In this document: piece by piece, positions 1-6,637 of the stretch
Position numbering within the stretch: position 1 is the stretch's first letter
Layout: each line of letters begins with the position of its first letter
Source: an uncultured Chitinophagales bacterium
GTDB taxonomy: Bacteria > Bacteroidota > Bacteroidia > Chitinophagales > Chitinophagaceae
Reading direction: 5' to 3'
DNA: 26,215 nucleotides
Assembly: GCA_946886475.1 (NCBI GenBank)
Contig: CAMPIQ010000036.1
Span: forward strand, 1-26,215
The notes under the pieces: model-generated
Told to the model about the DNA's origin: nothing
Seen by the model: only the letters and a program-made list of their open reading frames with translations
The model's database searches: none
Made by a program: the position numbers and the translations under genes

Positions 1-14
1 TCTCTTTCTCTTTC

Positions 15-1385
15 TCATCCGTGTCCCGGTATAACAATCCCTTTCAGCTTCTTATACATTTCTGTTGCATATTCGTCTGTCATGCTGCTTAAATGGTCCA
101 GGGCATTCATCACTTTTGCATAATGAGATGCAGTTTCCCTGAATTCGGTAAACTGGTATGGAAATAAATTAAGGATCTTCTCTTCTTTATGAGAAGGTTT
201 CTCCTTCAATAGGGCAGGCACAAAAAGATCCAGCAATTCAGACATAACATTGAAGCCTGCAATTTCAACCTGAACTACCGTATCATGACCATAAATTTTC
301 TTTACTGAAATATCCTGAACGTGTTTCAATGCATTTTGCACATTTTCAATATCATCAATAAGACTATTGTTATACACGCCATCCAGGATCTTTTGTTTAT
401 TGAAATCAAAAACAGCTGCTACGCTGCTCACCAGTAAATTAATGACCCTGGCTCTTAAAAAAGCAATGGCTTCATTTGTATCCGTGACAGACTTATAATA
501 CCCATGTGTTTTGTCTGCTACCTTTTTATCAATGGCCTCCAGTATCTGCATATAGGCAGATTCCACTTCTTCTTTGCTTAATATCCCCAGTCTTTGTGCA
601 TCTTCCATGTCCACAATGCTGTAACAAATATCATCAGCAGCCTCCACCAGGTAAACAAATGGATGACGTTTAAAGACCAAAGGTTCATCAGACTCCCGTA
701 TCATTTGCAGTTCCTCTGCAATTTCAGCTACGGTGTCCTTTTCCGCCTGGAAAAATCCATATTTTTTTCTGTGCCTCCAATTCCTGTCAACTGCAACAGA
801 TTCGCAAGGGTATTTTAATATGGATGCAACGGTTGTATAGGTAAGTCCGAACCCACCGGTAAACCTTCCCCTGAAACTATGTGTGAGTATACGAACGGCA
901 TTGGCATTACCTTCGAAAGCCGTAAGGTCCCTCCATTCCTTAAGTGAAAAGAAATCTCTCAGGGCAGTGCCTTCCATTTTTTCATCCGCATTCACAATGA
1001 AATAAGATGAAATTGCTTTTTCACCTGAATGACCAAAAGCAGGGTTACCTATATCATGTGCAAGACAGGCTGCTGCAATTACATTAGCAAGCTCATAACG
1101 GTAAAATTCAAATGCTTCTTCTTTTGCTTTGAGGGAAGTACTGATATTTTCCCCAATTATCTTTCCCAGCGATCTTCCCACCGAAGCTACCTCCAGTGAA
1201 TGTGTAAGCCGGTTATGAACAAATGAAGTTCCCGGCAATGGAAATACCTGGGTTTTATTCTGCAACCTTCTGAAAGCTGAAGAAAAAATAAGACGGTCAA
1301 AATCCCGTTGAAAACCTGATCTTGTCCCTGGCGTTACTTTATCGGAGCCAACCCTTTTTTCCGTAAATATATTTTCAAACTGCAT
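15..1385 (-). CDS. dgt: Deoxyguanosinetriphosphate triphosphohydrolase (dGTPase)
   Basis: A 456-residue HD-superfamily protein that should hydrolyse dGTP (and perhaps other dNTPs) to the deoxynucleoside and tripolyphosphate in the cytosol, adjusting dNTP pools. The metal site is visible: NRLTHSLEV gives the first His (about residue 62), CLAHDIGNPAFGHSGEKA gives the HD pair (about 110-111), and VEAADDICYSIVDMED supplies the later Asp (about 251). The N-terminal RSGFQRDFDRLIFSSAFRRLQNKTQVFPL is typical of the Dgt family, and the length fits. The start is the ATG at 1385. A weak -7-like element lies about 17 bases upstream. Downstream the sequence is a CT-rich hexamer run to the window edge. Its neighbour on the same strand is a tiny membrane-protein gene with its own terminator, so it is probably transcribed alone. 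Family assignment is firm; the preferred dNTP is not readable. Confidence 0.96.
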   Translation of the reverse strand: MQFENIFTEKRVGSDKVTPGTRSGFQRDFDRLIFSSAFRRLQNKTQVFPLPGTSFVHNRLTHSLEVASVGRSLGKIIGENISTSLKAKEEAFEFYRYELANVIAAACLAHDIGNPAFGHSGEKAISSYFIVNADEKMEGTALRDFFSLKEWRDLTAFEGNANAVRILTHSFRGRFTGGFGLTYTTVASILKYPCESVAVDRNWRHRKKYGFFQAEKDTVAEIAEELQMIRESDEPLVFKRHPFVYLVEAADDICYSIVDMEDAQRLGILSKEEVESAYMQILEAIDKKVADKTHGYYKSVTDTNEAIAFLRARVINLLVSSVAAVFDFNKQKILDGVYNNSLIDDIENVQNALKHVQDISVKKIYGHDTVVQVEIAGFNVMSELLDLFVPALLKEKPSHKEEKILNLFPYQFTEFRETASHYAKVMNALDHLSSMTDEYATEMYKKLKGIVIPGHG

Positions 1386-1402
1386 GGATGTTGCTTGGCG
1401 GG

Positions 1403-1410
1403 TAAATGTA
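1403..1410 (-). promoter_or_regulatory. Possible -7 element for dgt (TACATTTA)
   Basis: Read on the minus strand this is TACATTTA, close to the Bacteroidota -7 consensus TAnnTTTG, 17 bases before the dgt ATG. No clear TTG -33 partner was found at the usual distance, so this is a weak call. Confidence 0.25.
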
Positions 1411-1472
1411 TATAACTAAGCGGAATAAAAAGTAAAATGAAGATTTCACTTCTTTCTTTCTGCTTCAGGCAC

Positions 1473-1503
1473 AAAAAAAATCCCATTCCTTTCGAAACGG
1501 GAT
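1473..1503 (-). terminator. Intrinsic terminator of the 33-residue ORF
   Basis: On the minus strand ATCCC (1503-1499) pairs with GGGAT (1484-1480) around a 14-base loop, followed directly by a run of eight T. It lies about 33 bases after the stop codon of the small ORF at 1536-1637 and upstream of dgt, so it would end that transcript. Confidence 0.6.
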
Positions 1504-1535
1504 ATTAAAAACTAATGATGAAAACAGAAAGAATT

Positions 1536-1637
1536 TTAAACTTTTAAGTACCAGAGCACGCCCAACAACAGGATCAAAAAAACAATTGTGTGTAACAGAT
1601 CCTGGCCGTAATCTCTTTCAACTGGTTTGTGTTTCAT
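1536..1637 (-). CDS. Small single-span membrane protein, 33 residues
   Basis: A short ORF from ATG at 1637 to TAA at 1536. The protein starts MKHKPVERDYGQDLLHTIVF, a charged N-terminal stretch, and continues with a hydrophobic segment of about 17 residues (TIVFLILLLGVLWYL) ending KV. That is the layout of a small membrane protein with one helix and a cytosolic positively charged head. Support beyond the reading frame is the intrinsic terminator just downstream, which makes this a self-contained transcription unit. I do not recognise the family; a role as a subunit or regulator of a larger membrane complex is only a guess. No Shine-Dalgarno site is visible, which is normal for this phylum. It could still be a chance ORF. 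Confidence 0.5.
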   Translation of the reverse strand: MKHKPVERDYGQDLLHTIVFLILLLGVLWYLKV

Positions 1638-1942
1638 AGCAGTACAATTTAACATTAACAATACTCACAGGACTGGATGCTATGATTTTTCGGGATCGGG
1701 ATTAACAGGAGGAATTCTGATTTTGGTAAAAGGTTTCCCCCGGTGGCTTTTCAAGGGAGGTTGGAAGTAAATACTGGTGTAAACTTATTACCCCGATATG
1801 TAAAATGCAATCGTGGTTTTACGAATGAAATATTTTTTAACAAGGGTTAAAGGGGAACACAGGCCTGGTGTGGAAAACTTTTCATTTTTTGATCTCGTAG
1901 TTCTACGATAACCCCACAAAAGCGATGAACAAAAAAGGCTTC
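1638..1942. other. Intergenic region with one small inverted repeat
   Basis: About 305 bases between the small ORF and the DUF3592-like gene. It should hold the promoter of the small ORF, but no good TAnnTTTG element is visible. A perfect six-base inverted repeat (TCGTAG-TT-CTACGA, 1895-1908) lies just after the DUF3592-like gene in its direction of transcription, without a T-run, so it is not a clear terminator. No coding signal was seen. Confidence 0.5.
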
Positions 1943-2446
1943 TTATCCATTCAAATTTTTAAGTCTCTTAGTCTGATCAGGATGTGTTGATGCCGACTTA
2001 TTTTCTTTATAGAACCATGGCAACCGGAAGTATTCTTCCATGATGATCCAGGGAAATTGTTTCTGCAATTTGAACCGGGTGCCTTTTGAAAAAACGGGAT
2101 TATCTGTTAGTAATAGCATGGCTGATGCTAAAAGAAACACCAGCCACCAGGCAAGAGGCTGCGCTGCAATGCCCATGAAAGAATAAATTCGTGATGAGGA
2201 CGGATGAAGAGGAAGGTAGGTAACTGTAACATATTTATCATTCAGATTTATGTCGTTTCGGAGATAGCTATTTTGATATGGCTTTCCCTCTACATGATAA
2301 AGCACAGTGACCCTGCTTACTGCAAATGGAGGTATCACCCTTGCCCTGGTTTTTTCACCAAACAGCCAGCAACTAAAATAAACAACCAAACCAAGGGTAA
2401 TGATACCATTCAAAATAAAGAACATGGAAAGCTTGCCAATTTTCAT
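1943..2446 (-). CDS. DUF3592-like two-span membrane protein
   Basis: A 167-residue protein with an N-terminal hydrophobic helix (about residues 6-29), a soluble section of about 60 residues rich in predicted beta strands, and a second helix (about 95-114) followed by a basic tail. The middle section, with YHVEGKPYQNSYL and DKYVTVTYLPLHPSSSRIY, resembles DUF3592 proteins, where a small beta domain sits between two membrane helices and carries a V-x-V-x-Y-x-P-x-x-P pattern. The function of that family is unknown. The ATG at 2446 gives a sensible membrane-insertion start (MKIGKLSMFF). It lies alone between intergenic regions and shows no operon partner. The DUF3592 link comes from pattern memory, not a search; that it is a real membrane protein gene is more certain. 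Confidence 0.8.
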   Translation of the reverse strand: MKIGKLSMFFILNGIITLGLVVYFSCWLFGEKTRARVIPPFAVSRVTVLYHVEGKPYQNSYLRNDINLNDKYVTVTYLPLHPSSSRIYSFMGIAAQPLAWWLVFLLASAMLLLTDNPVFSKGTRFKLQKQFPWIIMEEYFRLPWFYKENKSASTHPDQTKRLKNLNG

Positions 2447-2605
2447 GGAAGAAAGTTATGAATTTTGGAAAGCAAACATGTAGAGGGAATGACAGATTAA
2501 GGCCAACAGGCGGTTAAGTTTTCTGAAATTATATTTAAGGCCTGCAAAAAAATATCTAATCTTATTCAATGAGAAGAAAGCCCGGGTATTATTAAAGTAA
2601 ATTAT

Positions 2606-3637
2606 TTAATCTGATTGAATTTTTCGAATGGCCACAGGTGAAGGCCTGCTTACTAACCTGTACCTTAATACAATATCCTCATTATAAATGAGGTGAAGCC
2701 AGTCCACTCCGGCCGAAGGCAGGATGAAAGTATAAACAGCTTTATTCCTGTAATAAACCGGATCAATAAAAACAGAACGTGGCGAGGACACCAGGATGGC
2801 GGAATCAAAAAAAGGATCCGGGGATATCTTTTTATCCCTGTTCCTGTCCTTTATTTCCAATTCAATTCTTATGGTATCCCCTTCATCACCTTCAATGATC
2901 CCTTTTGAATGACTCAACCAGCCAATGGTATATTTTACAAAAGATTTCTGCTGAAAAGGCGAACGTCTGAATTCAGCTATTTTAGGAATATCATCCAATA
3001 GTGACCAACGCAGGTCGTCGGGAAAATGATCATAAATAAATTTGGCGGGAGGAACAAGAAAATAACTGTCATCGGTGTGCTGAACAAATTCATCATTCTG
3101 GTCTATATAACCACTTCCCCATGTTACATCAAGCAGGTGCCATGCACTGTCTATCCTCACCGCATTCCATGAATGGTTGGTCCTGAAGGATGACCTTCCC
3201 TGGCCACAGCTTGCATAACCCGTTATCACCTCACTTTTAATTCCCGCATAATTACAAAGCGTTGCAAATAGTTTTGCATATCCTTCGCAAACTGCAATTC
3301 TTCTCCTCAATACCTGGTAGGCGGTCATTTCATATGCAGTCTTCCATTCTACGCTATCCGGAAGTACATCATCAATATTTCGAACGCGGTGCGTTGGCCT
3401 GAAGATGCCGGTATTGTATGCAATATTCCTGGTGATCCAGCTAAAAATGGCCCGGACCTTTTCATGTTCCGTTATAAAAGGTGATGATAATTTATAGGCA
3501 AGTGAATCGGGTGACATGGCATTGACATTTTGAACCTTCCAGTCAATTTCATGGTAGTTCCCGGACCTGTATTGTGAAAATACAGGAAGGGCCAAAACCA
3601 ACAGGCAAACACCCAAAAAACATTTGATAACCTTCAT
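2606..3637 (-). CDS. Secreted transglutaminase-like (papain-fold) protein
   Basis: A 343-residue protein counted from the ATG at 3637; an in-frame ATG at 3655 exists, but the later one starts directly with a signal peptide (MKVIKCFLGVCLLVLALPVFSQ). The core is a transglutaminase-like fold: AVCEGYAKLF holds the catalytic Cys (about 117), TNHSWNAVRID the His (about 155) and WHLLDVTWGSGY the Asp (about 170). Such bacterial proteins are thought to act as cysteine proteases or amidases rather than protein cross-linkers. The last 110 residues or so look like a beta-sandwich domain, as in kyphoscoliosis-peptidase-like proteins. It is probably periplasmic or exported. An AGGGG lies 11 bases before the chosen start. 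The upstream region carries a leader ORF and terminator that could control it. Confidence 0.88.
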   Translation of the reverse strand: MKVIKCFLGVCLLVLALPVFSQYRSGNYHEIDWKVQNVNAMSPDSLAYKLSSPFITEHEKVRAIFSWITRNIAYNTGIFRPTHRVRNIDDVLPDSVEWKTAYEMTAYQVLRRRIAVCEGYAKLFATLCNYAGIKSEVITGYASCGQGRSSFRTNHSWNAVRIDSAWHLLDVTWGSGYIDQNDEFVQHTDDSYFLVPPAKFIYDHFPDDLRWSLLDDIPKIAEFRRSPFQQKSFVKYTIGWLSHSKGIIEGDEGDTIRIELEIKDRNRDKKISPDPFFDSAILVSSPRSVFIDPVYYRNKAVYTFILPSAGVDWLHLIYNEDIVLRYRLVSRPSPVAIRKIQSD

Positions 3638-3674
3638 ATCCCAACCCCTGTTCAATTTAATTTATTTTGGCCAC

Positions 3675-3689
3675 TATCCCGGAGGGATA
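3675..3689 (-). other. Hairpin in the 5' leader of the transglutaminase-like gene
   Basis: TATCCC and GGGATA form a perfect six-base stem around a three-base loop, 37 bases upstream of the chosen start codon. No T-run follows, so it is not a terminator; it could be a structured untranslated leader or operator. This is an observation of sequence only. Confidence 0.35.
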
Positions 3690-3783
3690 CCGGAAATTAT
3701 AAAATATATGTTCAATAAATATGGCTGGTTACTTCATGTAAACAAACGTGTTGCGCAGAGTGTATTGTACCGGCCGGGAAGAT

Positions 3784-3811
3784 AAAAAAGCCACCAGGTA
3801 TACCTGGTGGC
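3784..3811 (-). terminator. Strong intrinsic terminator
   Basis: On the minus strand 3811-3790 is a perfect 22-base palindrome (GCCACCAGGTA followed by its exact complement), folding into a GC-rich stem with a small loop. It is followed immediately by six T. A second hairpin (CCGCTT-A-AAGCGG, 3818-3830) lies just before it. The terminator sits after the 15-codon ORF and about 150 bases before the transglutaminase-like gene on the same strand, so it either ends a small RNA or acts as an attenuator. Confidence 0.85.
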
Positions 3812-3857
3812 CGGTTACCGCTTAAAGCGGAACAGATATTTTGATGGAGCAACCCGG

Positions 3858-3905
3858 TCAGGCGATACCGACCGAAGGTTTCCATGAATATTCTGTAGAT
3901 GTCAT
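3858..3905 (-). CDS. 15-residue leader peptide candidate
   Basis: ATG at 3905 to TGA at 3858 encodes MTSTEYSWKPSVGIA. Its start is preceded by AAGGAGGT with good spacing, the only textbook Shine-Dalgarno site I noticed in the window, in a phylum where such sites are rare. Thirty bases after the stop come two hairpins, the second a perfect terminator with T-run. This layout (strong translation start, very short ORF, hairpins, terminator, then a structural gene on the same strand) is that of an attenuation leader or a small RNA with a translated segment. The peptide has no run of one amino acid that would indicate classical amino-acid attenuation, and I do not recognise it as a known precursor peptide. 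Confidence 0.45.
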   Translation of the reverse strand: MTSTEYSWKPSVGIA

Positions 3906-3909
3906 GAAT

Positions 3910-3917
3910 ACCTCCTT
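3910..3917 (-). promoter_or_regulatory. Strong Shine-Dalgarno site AAGGAGGT
   Basis: Minus-strand AAGGAGGT with four bases (ATTC) to the ATG at 3905. It matches the anti-Shine-Dalgarno sequence perfectly and is unusual beside the other starts in this window. Confidence 0.6.
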
Positions 3918-4107
3918 TTCTTTGGTGAGGGATGAAGTTACGATGAAATAAAATAGTTCCTAAAGTCGTTGCTGAAATTTTGACCCAATATTTTTATTAT
4001 TTACAGTTCGTTAAGAAAGTGTGATCAGGATCAAATCTGCAGGTATGACTTTTGAATGAATGAGATGTTCCTGCAGTATTGAGATAAAGCATTGACAATG
4101 GATCCGG
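3918..4107. other. AT-rich intergenic region between divergent units
   Basis: AT-rich sequence that must hold the promoter of the minus-strand leader unit and upstream sequence for the plus-strand gene at 4227. No convincing -33/-7 pair was found for the minus strand. No ORF worth calling was seen. Confidence 0.4.
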
Positions 4108-4115
4108 TATTTTTG
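4108..4115 (+). promoter_or_regulatory. -7 promoter element TATTTTTG
   Basis: An exact match to the Bacteroidota -7 consensus TAnnTTTG. A TTGAC lies 13 bases upstream, closer than the usual -33 spacing. Transcription would begin near 4122, giving the gene at 4227 a leader of about 105 bases. Confidence 0.45.
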
Positions 4116-4226
4116 TAAAGTCAGGATGAAGAAAAATATTTATCTAAAGGTGCAGAGGATAAAACTGAAAAATTTTACACCCGGATCTAATAACATTTTT
4201 TCTCATAACCCAACCCAGCTCAAACA

Positions 4227-4727
4227 ATGAATGAAGCGCTTTTTATACAGGCAGTTAATGAAAGATCTAAAGAAGTGAACATGAACCCTCTTCTTTTACT
4301 ATCGGGAATTGAAGGGCTGTATACTTTTAAGGATGTTCAACTCAATGCCATAAATTATGAATTCCTGGATAGTCTGATACTTAGCATTTTTGCACTTCGT
4401 GTAGGCGACCAGTTCCATTCCATTGCAGAAGAAAACCTTTCCAGCCAGCAACCTGGATTAAAGCAGTCTGCCCATTATGAACTATCTGAAATGAGTGCTG
4501 ATGACATCAGCCGGTCGGATAATCCTTATCTCCAGTCGTTCGCCCGCATTCTTGCAGGCAAAAGCCCGGTGAGGAAATACCATGAAAAAGCTTTGGAAGT
4601 AGCTGCACTGGAAATAAAAAAGGCTCAGTTGATTTTTGGAAATGAAAGCATCAGCATTATAATCCTTTCCATTTGTAAAAACGACCCTGAAGATGTATTA
4701 GGACTGGCTTCCCTGTTCCGTGCCTGA
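4227..4727 (+). CDS. Unrecognised, mostly helical cytosolic protein
   Basis: A 166-residue protein I do not recognise. It has no signal peptide or membrane helix. The composition (many Leu, Ile, Ala, Glu and Ser; stretches such as EKALEVAALEIKKAQLIF) suggests an alpha-helical fold. The C-terminal LSICKNDPEDVLGLASLFRA is the only region with a Cys. A good -7 promoter element lies about 110 bases upstream, so the gene has its own promoter. It ends tail to tail with the minus-strand esterase, the coding regions overlapping by 30 bases. A 34-codon ORF ends on its start codon, but that is probably chance. Reality of the gene is supported by length and a sensible composition; its function is unknown. 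Confidence 0.75.
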   Translation: MNEALFIQAVNERSKEVNMNPLLLLSGIEGLYTFKDVQLNAINYEFLDSLILSIFALRVGDQFHSIAEENLSSQQPGLKQSAHYELSEMSADDISRSDNPYLQSFARILAGKSPVRKYHEKALEVAALEIKKAQLIFGNESISIIILSICKNDPEDVLGLASLFRA

Positions 4728-5519
4728 GTGTGATGCAAAGAACAACAAGGTATTTTTTACCTGTTGCTGCCAGTAACTCCATTGATGGCCACCCGGAAAT
4801 TCTTCATACACATGATCAATACCTGCTTTTTGCAACTGCTGGTGAAGCTGACGGTTGTAGGATATCAGTTCATCCCCGGTTCCACAATCAAACCTTAATG
4901 GAGGAAGGTGGTTTTTATATTTGATAATGGTTTCCAAACAATCCTCTCCTGTTTTATCCGCCTGTCTGTATTGATCTATATCCTCTTCAACAAATAATGG
5001 CAATTGATCAATATTAATTATGGATGAATGAACTGAGACAGCCTTGAAAAGCTGGTGGTAACGGCAACCAATTTTCAATGCGCCAAATCCTCCCATGGAT
5101 AATCCAGAAATGAAAAATAGAGATGAAGCACTCACCTCCGGAAAACATTCCCGGATTGCTGCCGGCACATCTTCAGCAATCCATTTTTCAAAATCATATC
5201 CATTATGTTGCAGGTAACCTGAACCATCACCCCATAATCCATCGGAAGGCATGGCAAGTATCATGGGAGGGATCAAACCTTCATGGATCATTTTCATAGC
5301 AGAAACATGAACACCGCCATTTAAGGCCCAGCTCCAGCAACTTCCATAAACTCCATGCAATAAAATAACAACGGGCAGGTTCTTCTCTATAACCGGCGGA
5401 ACAAATACGCAGATATCGCCACGGCCTCTTAAATTTTTTGATTTAACGGTGATAAACCTCAGGTGATCCTTTTCAAATGCAGGATCCGAAACTTCTATTG
5501 TTCTGAATTTCGATGCCAT
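4698..5519 (-). CDS. Esterase of the S-formylglutathione hydrolase/PF00756 type
   Basis: A 273-residue alpha/beta hydrolase without signal peptide, so cytosolic. The oxyanion region is VVILLHGVYGS; the nucleophile lies in SGLSMGGFGALKIG (Ser about 141), the acid in RFDCGTGDELI (Asp about 216) and the base in FPGGHQWSYW (His about 245). The fold and motifs fit the putative-esterase family that includes esterase D/S-formylglutathione hydrolase and antigen 85-like enzymes. The start codon is two bases after the stop of the upstream dehydrogenase gene, so the two are surely co-transcribed. Next to a class III-like dehydrogenase, hydrolysis of an S-formyl thiol is a reasonable inference, but a carbohydrate or acyl esterase is equally possible from sequence alone. 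The 3' end overlaps the convergent gene by 30 bases. Confidence 0.88.
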   Translation of the reverse strand: MASKFRTIEVSDPAFEKDHLRFITVKSKNLRGRGDICVFVPPVIEKNLPVVILLHGVYGSCWSWALNGGVHVSAMKMIHEGLIPPMILAMPSDGLWGDGSGYLQHNGYDFEKWIAEDVPAAIRECFPEVSASSLFFISGLSMGGFGALKIGCRYHQLFKAVSVHSSIINIDQLPLFVEEDIDQYRQADKTGEDCLETIIKYKNHLPPLRFDCGTGDELISYNRQLHQQLQKAGIDHVYEEFPGGHQWSYWQQQVKNTLLFFASHSGTEQGSQS

Positions 5520-5521
5520 AA

Positions 5522-6634
5522 TTAAAACAGAATTACACCCTTGGCATTTCGTCCGTTCAGCATATCATCAAAAGCTTTTCCCAGATCTTCTATTGCATAC
5601 GTTCTTGTAACCATTTCATCCAGCTTCAGCGCTCCATTTTCATAATGTTCAATAATATCAGGAAAGTCAACCTGCGGACGGCATTTGCCGTAAAGTGGAT
5701 TTATATATATTTTATCCCATTCAAAAAGATTCATGTCAAAATTAATTTCCTGTTCAATTCCACTTACCTGTATGGCCATACCTGCATTTCTTATCATGGC
5801 AAGCGGTGCCGCTCCTAATTGAGGAATGGCCGTACATTCAAATGCATAATCAGCTCCATGACCACCGAGTATTTTTTTTACTTCTCCGGCAGCATGTAAA
5901 AGCCCCTTATCATTTCCCTTTGCCTGAAGGATATCTGTAGCACCAAATTGCAGTGCCATCTGCAGCCTGTCTTCATTTATATCAACAGCTATGATCCTTC
6001 CTGCCTTTGCTATCCTGGCACCCTGGATCACATTGAGCCCAACACCACCTGCTCCAAGTACTACCACAGACTTTCCCTGTTTTACTTTAGCCGCATTGAT
6101 CACAGAACCATAGCCTGTCATTACTCCGCAACCAATAATGGCTGCTGAAGAAGAAGGCATTTTTGAAGAATTATTTTTTACAACCGCGGCTTCTTTTACA
6201 AGCGTGTAACTGGAAAAGGTTCCAATATTAAATGACCGTACAATTCCTTCTCCCCTATACCTGGTACCTTCCAGGTGTGCATGTCCTCCGCTGAAATTAT
6301 TTCCAGCTGTTACCGGCGAATTTTTTTCGCAGATGTGTTCATTACCTTCTTTGCATTGAAAACATTGGCCACAGGGAATGGCCCAGTTAAGAATCACCCT
6401 GTCCCCTGCCCTGACAGATTGAACCATGCTGCCGGTTTTAACCACTATGCCAGCGCCTTCATGACCCAGTACAATGGTTTTTCCCCAGCTGAGTGAATCA
6501 TGATCAGTATGGCAAAGGCCAGCTGCTTCTATTTTCACCAGTACTTCACCGGCCAGCGGATCACCTACTTCAATTTCGTCTATAAAATATTTTCCATCGC
6601 CTTCTGAGATGGCGGCCTTACATACAATGGACAT
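5522..6634 (-). CDS. Zinc-dependent alcohol dehydrogenase, class III-like
   Basis: A 370-residue medium-chain dehydrogenase. Catalytic zinc ligands are visible in AGLCHTDHDSLSW (Cys about 41), LGHEGAGIV (His about 58, Glu 59) and IGCGVMTGYG (Cys about 169). The structural zinc site is CGQCFQCKEGNEHIC (Cys 88, 91, 94, 102). NAD(P) binding is by VVLGAGGVGLNVIQGA with an acidic residue after the next strand (IIAVDIN), which favours NAD. The stretches around CGVMTGYGSVINAAKV and RIIAVDIN are like class III (glutathione- or mycothiol-linked formaldehyde) dehydrogenases, although benzyl-type alcohol dehydrogenases look similar. It lies three bases after the PhyH gene and two bases before the esterase, in one operon. 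Cytosolic. Family firm; substrate inferred only. Confidence 0.92.
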   Translation of the reverse strand: MSIVCKAAISEGDGKYFIDEIEVGDPLAGEVLVKIEAAGLCHTDHDSLSWGKTIVLGHEGAGIVVKTGSMVQSVRAGDRVILNWAIPCGQCFQCKEGNEHICEKNSPVTAGNNFSGGHAHLEGTRYRGEGIVRSFNIGTFSSYTLVKEAAVVKNNSSKMPSSSAAIIGCGVMTGYGSVINAAKVKQGKSVVVLGAGGVGLNVIQGARIAKAGRIIAVDINEDRLQMALQFGATDILQAKGNDKGLLHAAGEVKKILGGHGADYAFECTAIPQLGAAPLAMIRNAGMAIQVSGIEQEINFDMNLFEWDKIYINPLYGKCRPQVDFPDIIEHYENGALKLDEMVTRTYAIEDLGKAFDDMLNGRNAKGVILF

Positions 6635-6637
6635 GAA

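Noticed and set aside
2521..2560. Inverted GCCTG/CAGGC pair with a run of A as a terminator
   Set aside because: The T-run precedes the stem on the minus strand, and no plus-strand gene ends here.
3784..3905. tmRNA or other known structured RNA
   Set aside because: The short ORF does not end in an ALAA-like tag and no tRNA-like acceptor end or SRP/RNase P motif was seen.
3858..3917. Resemblance of AGGAGGTATTCATGAC to the prfB (RF2) programmed frameshift site
   Set aside because: No RF2-like protein follows in any frame, and the stop-codon context differs; the perfect terminator ends the unit.
4126..4230. 34-codon plus-strand ORF (MKKNIYLKV...) whose TGA overlaps the start of the gene at 4227
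   Set aside because: Short, no recognisable features, and no support beyond a nearby promoter element; could be a leader ORF but more likely chance in AT-rich DNA.
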